From positions 1,984,001 to 2,048,000 of the forward strand of contig JAJEKV010000026.1 in the NCBI GenBank assembly GCA_021234155.1: DNA of 64,000 nucleotides. Direction: 5' to 3'. Below the pieces are notes generated by a model. That model searched no databases. It was given only the letters and a program-made list of their open reading frames with translations, and had not been told where the DNA came from. A program made the translations under genes and the position numbers. This stretch comes from Isoetes taiwanensis. Its lineage: Eukaryota > Streptophyta > Lycopodiopsida > Isoetales > Isoetaceae. This document shows positions 54,936 to 64,000 of this stretch, in pieces; position 1 is the first letter of the stretch; each line of letters starts with the position of its first letter.

Positions 54936-56913
54936 GGGGGTTGCCCTCCATGACAGGAAAATGAAGTGGCTTAAATCATACTTCAAAGTCATGTTTTCAC
55001 AATCAATCAAAATTGCTACTTCAAAACAATAGAATACTTGATACCATGACTTTATGGGAATTGGCTTGAAGAAAACTTTGGTGCTCGGCATGGAACAAGT
55101 ATTACAGAAGCATAAGGACAAGTCTAATAGAGCAGAGAATGGAAATACATGTTTTGTTAGCATCGAAATGAGAGTAACTCCTTGAAGACCTCTAATATGT
55201 TTTTTGTGCTTGTGGGAGGAGGAAAACATGGAGCATTGTTGTGTGAAAAGATGCTGATGCAAATGAAGTTAAAGAAATAGTGTATGAATCACTCTCCCTT
55301 TATGATGTTTTGGTGAGAACATTGTGCATATTCAAATATATAAGATTTACAACCTTGATTAAGAGCTTTTTGCACTGCATCCTAAATATGAATGCCACAT
55401 TTTATATACGACGACATTTATGACTCTAAAGCAAAAAATGCAATAAAATATAAGTTGTTTTTACATTGGAAGATGGATGTTGTTGTGTAGCTCCGTCATA
55501 GAGCACCGTCACTGCTTTGTGAGGAAGGGATTCACCTTATCAACATTATTTAACAAAATAAAGATAGAAAGCCAGTAAATAACGACCTCACTGGATGCAT
55601 TCCAACTAAGATTCGTGGGCCTAAACTGAAAAAGCTGGGTTTCATAGAGAGTTTCCGACTATGTGAAAACCAGTTAAAAATCATTCTGCCTTCTCGTCCT
55701 ACAACGCCATGCCACATAGCATTGTTTCAATCCCAAGAATGTTACTAAAAATATCTTTGTGCTTCGATGGCAGCTGTTAAACTGTTGCTCCAGCATTTTA
55801 CCTGCATTCTTGCTTTACCCAGAATTCTTGATTGTTTTATCCAACATTCTTGCCATTTTACCCTACATTCAGATTGTTTACCCCGCATTCCTGATCGCAG
55901 AATGATCTTTACTAGTTTCCATGTTATAGGAAAGCCCACTAAATGAGCTTTCCTATATACTTATTTGCGATGGGGATTATCCATTCTTTATCAGAAAATG
56001 GCATTGGGGGTTCCATATCTTCACAGACTGGCAAGTATTCTCAACTTTGCACCAGCAATCTCGTTGAGAACTCTTTATTAGGGGTTCTAACGGTGGAGTT
56101 AGGTGAGCTTGGAGCCTATTACAGAAATCATACTACCAATTAATAGCAATCTGTGCGCAATCAATGCATTAGAATTGTTGGTGGTAAATTAAACAATGGA
56201 TCTGAGCATGTCAATTGCATAATTTAGAATGCAGTCCTGGCCATGAGAAACCAGAATCAGGTTGTCCAAGAAGCATGGACTTCAATGGTCTCACAGGACC
56301 AAAGATGGATGCTCATTCCCAGTCCTAATTGACTAACACCTCGCCATGGATGGTTCGAACTTCCAAGCTCCTAATACATCGATATTTGGATAGGAAAAGC
56401 TATAAATTGCAAGAATCACACTTGTCAAAATTTCTCTTGCCCTTCACTTTGCGACTTCTGGCAGCAATTTTGCATGCTAGATTGAAAATGCCATTCTTTA
56501 AAGGGAGAATGTAGGAAAGCTAAGATTCGTTGTTGCATTTGAAAGCTTTAACAAAGAATTGGGAATATCAAAGTTGCAGCAATAGAGTGGTCATTTTAGA
56601 ATCAAATAATATGTTCTACATAATACATACATCAACCAGGTAAGGAAACAATTTTGTTTACTTAGTCTGCCAGACCGTCCGAATAGGTTTCTCCAGAGAA
56701 ACTATCTGGTAAGAAGTGCATCTTTGTCCTATATTTTTTCCATGTTTGTCTTTAGTCCTGTAACAAACTGCAAGTCCAATGCATGGATTCCAGAGCGTGA
56801 TTGCTAAATTTCTTCCTTTATATACGTTTGCATATCTTTGCATTGGGAACTTTGCACATCTGTCCGGAGTTTGGTTGGAGATATACTAAATGTTCCCCTG
56901 TGCTTGCATGCCA
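54936..56913. other. noncoding stretch, nothing firm
   Basis: At 55795-55890 the words ACATTCTTGCCATTTTACC and CATTCTTGCTTTACCC recur as a short decayed repeat. Otherwise only short open frames. Confidence 0.4.
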
Positions 56914-57420
56914 GGATCGCCAGATGGATATGCCTGGATATTATTGCACCAAATGGTGCCAAACCATAAGCAGAGAATGCGATGGAAGGTAGGCCATGCT
57001 TGCTTTTTTGAGTTTGTTCTTAATTATTGCTTTGGGTTTTTCTGTAATAAGCTGTTTAGATGGAATGCATTTTAGACAATATTGTGCACTATTTTCAAAT
57101 ATGAAACCGCCATTTCTTCAGGTGGAAGCAGTTCAAATTATTTCTTGCTGGGTTAAAATGTGAGTTTAGATCCAATTGTGAGTCTTCATCTTCCTTTTGG
57201 AAGTAAGAAATCCTGAGACAAGGTATTTCATATTCCAATTAGGTATGTTTCTACAGGCATACATTTTTAACATGCCATGGTGAGAGCAAAATTTACACAG
57301 GGAGAAGATAAAGGAGAGAAGATGCAGCGCTTCATTATTCAACTTGATGTATATGTAAATGATGCCAGTGGCTCTTGGCAACCTTATCACCAAGTTACTG
57401 CCTTCTCCTGCTGGCCTCTA
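56914..57420 (+). other. possible exon remnants of an unrecognised gene
   Basis: A stretch between an acceptor (GCATGCCAG, 56913) and a donor (GATGGAAG|GTAGGCC, about 56989) encodes SPDGYAWILLHQMVPNHKQR. A second open stretch at 57277-57410 encodes IIQLDVYVNDASGSWQPYHQ. Both look protein-like, but I cannot place the family or join them in frame. Low confidence. Confidence 0.2.
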
Positions 57421-60400
57421 CGTACAGTACCTTCGATTTTATTTTTGCTGTTGTTATAGGTCAGATCACATTCTGGATTTGGTTGTTGACTTTTCAGGTT
57501 CATGTTAACTTGCACCAGGTAGATCTGGAGGCTTCAATCCACCATTTTCTTCTAAGCTAACATATGATTACCTGTAAACTGTTTACAGACGTCGCTATGA
57601 AAGGGCAAGGAAACATAAGCTTTTGTTTCTTAGTTCCAACTTTTATGCTGATATATAGCTTTACTTGGCAGAATGAGGAGATTTAGCATTGTCTCAGTTG
57701 CCAAAAGTCCCTGCTATAGTAGATCGACAAGTCAATCATGTAACATGTTAGTTGCCACATGTACCTTGACTAACACCGATTCCAATGTAAAGCCTTTGCA
57801 TCACATGTACCTTGGCTAACACCAATTTCACTGTTCGATAGTAAAGCCTTTAGACTTTGGATCTGACTGCACCTTGGCTAACACCAATTTTCGCTGTTTA
57901 TAGTGAAGCCTTTGGATCTGACTCCTTTTCAAACTGTTCTTACTGTACGTGTCTTTATGCTCCACAAACAAGTCCTTTTTTTAAATCTATGTATCTGTAT
58001 AAGAAACACTAAGGTTTAGGCAGGCTACGTGATGAAAGTACCCAGGATGAAAGTACCCAGGCAGGTTATGTGATATCTGATCGGTTTTGTGATGATACTT
58101 TGAATCTTCAGCTAGATTGTGTGTGATTCGCACGATGTTATTGCCCATCTCAAACATTGGAATTTTCAGGCAGGTTGTCATGTCTGATTGGTTTTGGAAA
58201 TGATAGTTTAACACCTCATTCGTATTATATAATTTGCACACATATCACTAACATTGCATGAATAGTTAGGCACAATTTCAATATATATCCACTGGCATTA
58301 CAAAATAAAGTTCCAGAATTGTGCAAAAAGGATGTACATGTGTATCGGCCTTTGCAAATAGGAAGACTTACAAGGGGATTTGTGGCATATATCATGAACC
58401 ATATTGATTCCTGACGTGCCTATTAAGTAGGATCTTCATTCCAGACACTTTTAAGTGTTGATCGCAGTTCAAGCAGCAAAATGTTTCTCCATTGCAGATC
58501 CTTTAACTTGTGTTGATTGCAGTTTAAGAATCAAACTGCTTTAAGTAACACATTGTTATGTTGTGCAAGTATAACTAATGCATCTCCTAATTTTTCCTTA
58601 TCAAATTATTCTCTTTCTGCATGCAACTTAGGTATATTAGATTCACCTACTTAGTTATTCTATTGCCTGAATCTGTCATTGTTGCTGCAGTGTAGTTGCC
58701 ATGGCCTCCCCTCTTCCTGTTAGCCATGATTCTTATGGTATGAGTGAAGAATCAGGAGCCTTTCTATTGTTAAACTGTGATTTTGCATGTGTTGCAAAAT
58801 GATCAGGCTAGAACTGTTCTGCTGCAAAACGATGATTTTCTTGCTGTAGGTTGGAGGTGTATAATTTGCTATTAGACCAGTATGCTACAGATTCACAATT
58901 CAATGTCGTATTCTGCTAATCTTCACAATGTCTCGGGTTTCATCATTTGCAAGCCTAATAATTAGGTAATTTGTATGTCTTTGGAGACATTTTTTTATGC
59001 GTTTTGCATTCTGATAATTTTAAAGAGGTCAACATCTCTAGATGCATGCAAAATATGATTACCTATGCTTATTTGGGATTGTATTGCAGAGACAGTGACA
59101 TGACAGGGCTGCAACTTTGACAACAATAATTAAAGGCAAGTAATCAATTTTTCCAGATCCTTGAGTTAATGAGTTCTAGGTAGCACTAGATTGGATTTGC
59201 CATGATGTTGTTTGGATGTTGTAAAGTTCATGTTAATCCATAAATGTTTGCAGACAAAATGCCAATGAACCAAGAAACTAATCCACAAGTTATCTTGCTT
59301 TCCAATATATTTGATGTTGCATGTAACTTTTAGAAACAAGGCATTCTAGATCCCCAATGGTCATGGACAGTGTGGTGTATGGCTTACACAAGTAACTGAT
59401 GTAGATGTAAAGATATCAAACATGGGATTGTAACCATGTCACTGAGCCATGAAAATACTTAGATCAAATAAGCGGATCTAAGCATGCCACTGAGCTTATG
59501 AAAATATTTATTTAAAGAAATTGGCAGATTATGTATAAAGTAGACAAATTGGCTTATTCATTTATCTTTTCAATTGTTTGTTCAAGTTATCTACTCGGAT
59601 CGAATAAAAGGCTGGTTTCAAGTCTATAGAAGAGAAGACAATTACATGATGATACATTGGTTGAGACATACAACATTATTTGAGGTCTTAAATGGTTTAT
59701 ATGCATTGCCCTCCTAACACATGTTATGCTATGTCATGGAGGTTAGGGTGTTTTGGCAAACATTTAATATGGTGGTGATGCAAAATAAAGATCCAACGTT
59801 TATGAGTATCAAGATGTCCTTTATATGGAGAGCATAGGATGTTTGTTGGGTGTCCCACCACATATAGAACTTTATATAGAATTATTATTAGAAGCTTGAC
59901 CATGTACAAACGTGCAAGTATACAATACCACATGAAATCTCACATAAATATCGGGTCGTTTAAACAATCTGATTCACCAACCTTACGTTTAAACCTTATA
60001 GCTAAATAAACGAGGTGCTCTAGCACTAGCACTGGGGCTTGCCCCTAACATCAAACTCGGATATACTAAATACATCAAACATGCCTATGACAAGCCATGT
60101 CCAAATTGAGACATGCAAGTTGCGTATGCTACATGTAAAGTAATAATTTGTACCACATAAATAAGAGAATTACAATAAAACTTAGAATGGTAGTTATGAA
60201 TTATATTCATAAAATATTAATTATGAATTATATTCATAAAATATTAATTATTATATACAATAAGTTCCATGATCACAATGGTTCAATGGTTTGGATATAA
60301 CGCTTTGTTTTCCTTGCTTCCATGTTGCTTATTCTTTCAAATTTAGCAAGATCATGCCCCATGCCCAGAATTTCATGCCTACCTATACTATTCTTATGCC

Positions 60401-60492
60401 TGGTGTTTGAGCGATGGAATGGAATGAATGTGAAGGATCAAACAAAGCAATGGGATGAATGTAAAGGATCACGTGAGAACATTTTTGCCTTC
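57421..60492. other. noncoding AT-rich region
   Basis: Short repeats with CCTTTGGATCTGACT and CTTGGCTAACACCAAT occur at 57775-57925, and GATGAAAGTACCCAGG is doubled at about 58040. Near 60020-60045 a GGGGCTTGCCCC hairpin followed on the - strand by CTAG could be another Helitron-like end. No gene is recognised. Confidence 0.4.
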
Positions 60493-60600
60493 AAGATAAG
60501 ATAAGATAAGATAAGATAAGATAAGATGAATTTTTACGTCGACGGGAACCCAATGGGTTCATTTTCTGCTTTGTAGCATGTATGATGTAGTCTATCCAAG
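60493..60600 (-). mobile_element. LINE 3'-end fragment with (CTTAT)n tail
   Basis: On the - strand the sequence reads TGGGTTCCCGTCGACGTAAA and then a CTTAT-repeat tail (60493-60527). The end of the LINE at 25444 likewise reads TGGGTCCCAT, then CCGTGGACGATAAAAT, then a TATTC repeat. The shared order suggests an extremely 5'-truncated copy of the same LINE clade. Confidence 0.6.
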
Positions 60601-60684
60601 TTACATTTGTTGATATTATTATATAATAATTTCTCTTCCAATCTCCAATTTTTGTCTTGCCCCCATTTAGATTTACCAACTTAA

Positions 60685-61023
60685 TCTATATATGCTTTTC
60701 TATAATAAAACTACATTTAGGCCTACTTCACTTCTCCCATTTTTCGCTTGCCCTTCAATTTAGCAAGGTAATCTACATTTTTTCGCTTGCCCTTCACGAT
60801 TGCCTACAATAGCACTCAAACCTAACAACGAATCGCTTTTGATAAGGTCATTTCATTTTTGTTATTACAAAAGGTTCTTTGGGTCTTATACAACCTATTT
60901 ACATCAATATAGTACACCTAACATCAAGATTTTGACTCCATGTATTTAAGTATCTCTACAACTTCATCATTGCCTACAACAGGCCCGTAACTATGCCCGG
61001 CAACGCCGGGCACCCGTTACTAG
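60685..61023 (+). mobile_element. short nonautonomous Helitron-like element
   Basis: It begins TCTATATATGCTTTTCTATA after an A, and ends with the hairpin GCCCGGCAACGCCGGGC (60995-61011), eight bases, and CTAG (61020-61023), followed by T. TC start, 3' hairpin, CTRR end and A-T insertion site are the Helitron hallmarks. It is 339 bp long with no Rep/helicase sequence. The 5' end is chosen by motif, so the left boundary is less certain. Confidence 0.6.
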
Positions 61024-61489
61024 TACATATAGGTTTTCCTGTTGGGTTTGCCTTGCATGAACTGGATATATTGGATTTACGATCTGCCACAAGTTTTCCT
61101 TAATAAATCTTCTGGCTGCAAATGGAATTTGGACATCAAAGCTCCCCGACCTAACTCATAGGAATGATACAATCAGGGCAAGATCAATGTTTCTTGCACA
61201 ATCATTCTATCAATACCATCCATCACCGTAGACTTAGATATGCAGGCAATGAGTTTTTATGTCATAATGGTTTTGCCAAGTCATCGTTACCCTTGCCACC
61301 TCATCATATTCTTGCCATGTCACCTTGGAGATTTTTGCAAGAAACAACCATTGTCAAACCTTTTAACTTGCCTTATTTTCTTACGCTAATGATATTTTGA
61401 CACATAGTATGTAATGATGCCATAGTGAGTCATATGGATAAGTGGGGCATGATGATATAGTCATGCTTGCAAAATCAGCTATAATTATA
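61024..61489. other. noncoding stretch with CATGTCACC words
   Basis: CTTGCCATGTCACCTTGG at about 61313 resembles the flank and monomer of the 19-bp minisatellite and may be an unexpanded relative. No gene is recognised. Confidence 0.35.
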
Positions 61490-61900
61490 AACTACACCAC
61501 TTTAGAAAACCATACTTCCTTAAAAAATAGCCATTTAAAAAACTACCCCTACTTACAAACCACACCTCAAAAAACCATATTTCCTTAAAAAAAACACCTG
61601 CTTGACAACTACACCAGTACACCTCGAAAAATAACACCTCTGCTTAAAAAATCACACCACTTCAGAAAATCATACTTCCTTAAAAAATGCTACTTAAAAA
61701 TTATGCCTGCTTATAATCCACACCTCAAAAAATCAAACTTCCTTAAAAAATCAGCTACTTAGAAACTACCTTGTCACATGTCCGATAGGACGCTGCCTTG
61801 TGGCGTGACGTTAAAATCTCTTCTTCTTCTTCTTCTTCTTCTTCTTCTTCTTCTTCTTCTTCTTCTTCTTCTTCTTCTTCTTCTTCTTCTTCTTCTTCTT

Positions 61901-61931
<31 letters not shown>

Positions 61932-62470
61932 AGAAATAGTTACTTAAAAACTACACCTAGTTATAAACCACACCACTTCAAAAAACTGCACTTCTTTAAA
62001 AAACAACCACTTAAAAACTACACCTACTTATAAACCACACCTAAAATCATACTTACTTTAAAAAATAACTACTAAAAACTACACCTAGCTATATAAACCA
62101 CACCTCAAAAAAACCATACTTTCTTAGAAAATAGCCTCTTAAAAACTACACCTAGTTATAAATTACACCACTCCAGAAAACCATACTTCATTAAAAAACA
62201 GCCACTTAAAAACTACACCCACTTCAAACGCACTTCAAAAACCATACTTCTTTAAAATACAACTATTTAAAAACTACACCCACTTATAAACCATACCTCA
62301 AAAAACAACACCTCAATTAAAAAAATCACACCATTTAGAAAATCGTACTTCCTTAAGAAACAATCACTTAAAAACTACAGCTTCTTATAAATCACACCTC
62401 AAAAAACTATATTTCTATACAAAAAAAACAAATACTTAAAAGCTACACCTAAAAAAACACCACCTGCTTT
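61490..62470 (+). repeat. degenerate A/C-rich tandem repeat
   Basis: Units of roughly 70-80 bp with TTAAAAACTACACC, TATAAACCACACCTC and CATACTTCCTTAAAAAA words fill the region. It resembles the subterminal regions at 11270 and 29640 and may be an internal expansion of the same element family. Confidence 0.7.
61819..61930. repeat. microsatellite (CTT)n, about 37 units
   Basis: Uninterrupted TTC/CTT repeat inside the A/C-rich tandem region. Confidence 0.95.
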
Positions 62471-62710
62471 GGAAACTACATACGCTTTGGAAATATCGAA
62501 GTTAATACTGGTGTTGATCTTGAAACCAGATTTAATCTTTAACTTTTGGCTCTATAAGCACACAATGTGTTGTTCATGAGGAACAGACTGAAAGTATGTG
62601 TATTGGAAGTAAAAAAGGTCGATCCTGGGGATGAGTTATCCTTGTGTAGCATAGTATGCAATACCAAGCAGTGAAACACATAGCATGATTTGTTAATTGC
62701 ACAAATAACT

Positions 62711-62928
62711 TCATAATCGACTATGTACATGACCCAGGAGTTCGAGTGTGTCCTCATGATTGGCATCAATAGATAATGTTGCCTGACAATCTCGAAGAGC
62801 AGCAGGTAAATCCCCAATATAGTCATGAAATGCTGCCCTTAAGTAAAGAAATTGCAAATCTTCTTTAAAAGCTATCGCTTTAGATAACTCTGCTATTGCT
62901 TCTCTTTCTCTGTGGTTGTCCATTGATA
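62711..62928 (-). CDS. ETO1-like BTB-TPR protein, last exon (partial gene)
   Basis: The - strand exon follows an acceptor (TTTTGTTTCTTAG, at 62929-62941) and encodes about 72 residues. It includes MDNHREREAIAELSKAIAFK, FLYLRAAFHDYIGDLPAALR and NHEDTLEL before the stop. This matches the C-terminal TPRs of Arabidopsis ETO1/EOL proteins, with their MDSHKENEAIAELSRAI and RAAFHEH-GD patterns. ETO1 is a CUL3 adaptor that directs type-2 ACC synthases to degradation and so limits ethylene synthesis. The exon enters in phase 1, consistent with a Val codon split by the intron. The TPR and BTB exons upstream are not visible up to 64000 and must be outside the window, or this is a detached exon. Confidence 0.75.
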
Positions 62929-64000
62929 CTAAGAAACAAAATAGTGGATTAGTTTTTATCACTGCAAAATACCCAATAATACCAAAGTGAATTAGGCTTT
63001 ATTCCTTTAAAGATGGGCTTTGCTTTAATTGAGCACAAGTATAACTTGAAGAAAAATGGGATAGCAAAAGTATAAAAGCTGTAGCTGCATGCAACAACTT
63101 GCCAAGTCATATTTAATTCACCTCAATAGTATATCCCACATTCAAGACATGGTTATTACTTCGACATGGTTCTTGTATTGTTTTTGCATCTCAACAAGAA
63201 CAACAACTGATCAGCTGGGATCCATCAGATGTTTTATTGCACACAGAATGAACATGAAGATGTTTGGAAGTGCAGTGACATATGGCTAGAAGCACCTAGT
63301 TGTTGAAAAAATAGAGGAGACACAAAAATAGCATGCAAACAAGGTGTTTTACTCTTTCCAAAAGCCTAGATCATTGAACATTGGCTGGACATAAACCTGT
63401 CTAGTAGTAACTGGCAATTCAACAAACCGACTGCAGAGACTGTGTCTGCATTGCATCAGGAACGAGTTTATTATTAAGCCAACGTATCCCACTTTGTCAG
63501 AAGTATAAGGAGAGAAGAGAAAATAACTTTCTTAAATGATGATTCTCAGTCTACCTTATTCTAGAATCTTTCAATTCTGAACACTGCTCATGAGTACCAA
63601 CATCAAGGATTTCAAATTTCTTCGGCTATAAGTTGGAAACCTTCCAAGTTGCTATAATATCATATTTGTTCTTCAGCTCTACTATTTTACTGCATTGTAA
63701 AGCTTTGCTTCAGCTTGGATTGTGCCATGGTTTAGGCATAACCCACATCCACCAAAGAAAGTCATATCTTACTAATAACATTTAATGATCAATAAAAAAT
63801 CTTGCTTTGGGTGGAAGTAATCTCTTTGCAGTTACTTCAGATGGTACAACATTCAAAGGGATTTCTTTTAGCAACTACCCTACAAGATTCTGGTAAAAGC
63901 TTCCAGTTCGTCAAGAATGAAAATAAACTAGCAGCAGAAAATAGCCATGGTATCTCATTTATAGATATGAGAGTATTGGATGAGATGCACATCATAGTGA
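62929..64000. other. probable intron or upstream flank of the ETO1-like exon
   Basis: No further TPR exon can be recognised on the - strand. The sequence is AT-rich with only short open frames. Confidence 0.35.

Noticed and set aside
54162-55262. A 366-codon - strand frame
   Set aside because: Most of it lies in the second homopurine block and is hydrophobic low-complexity sequence with no domain.

Overview
The window is nuclear DNA of a land plant. It has GT-AG introns, a plant-type AMBRA1-like WD40 gene, PLS-class PPR, trehalose-phosphate synthase and ETO1-like gene pieces, and many retro- and DNA-transposon remains. The LINE and PPR types and the loose, repeat-rich layout suggest a fern-like genome, but the species is an inference I cannot settle from sequence alone. 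There are no bacterial operons, and no tRNA, rRNA or CRISPR features were found.

Only one complete gene is visible: a 14-exon AMBRA1-like WD40 gene on the + strand (43253-47107, 502 codons). Its exons join in frame through GT-AG introns, and it carries an expanded Ser-Ala microsatellite in exon 8. The last exon of an ETO1-like BTB-TPR gene lies on the - strand (62711-62928); its upstream exons would be beyond the right edge. All other recognisable coding sequence is broken: a PPR pseudogene (53041-54091, -), a trehalose-6-phosphate synthase remnant (31322-31940, +), a Trk/HKT-like cation transporter fragment (17822-18061, +), an unrecognised but protein-like reading frame (30065-30600, +), and three LINE remnants plus one bare LINE tail.

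The left half (about 5.1-30 kb) is a nested repeat landscape. A segment at 5150-11587 (copy A) recurs in the same orientation at about 19910-29982 (copy B), in long near-identical runs. Both copies contain tandem units of about 660 bp with a telomere-motif hairpin, a moderately repeated element (R1), arrays of a 19-bp minisatellite, and A/C-rich termini resembling CACTA elements. The two copies differ by clean events: a 1.2 kb LINE insertion and a 2.0 kb array block found only in B, about 0.5 kb missing from A, and a roughly 120 bp repeat-flanked difference. Between them lie an oppositely oriented minisatellite array, a 5'-truncated LINE (13322-15875), a PIF/Harbinger-like MITE with a 3-bp target duplication and an empty relative 160 bp away, and the transporter fragment.

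The right half (30-64 kb) is mostly AT-rich noncoding DNA. It holds a second MITE of the same type (39945-40377), Helitron-like ends (41818-41845; a short complete candidate at 60685-61023), two more R1 units (49624-51290), a second homopurine block related to the one at 2.6-3.5 kb, several tandem duplications, and microsatellites.

I found no gene cluster that amounts to a new biological system. The most unusual material is the 19-bp minisatellite that repeatedly expands inside one transposon-like family, the inverted array pair that could fold into a long hairpin, and the well-resolved insertion and empty-site pairs.
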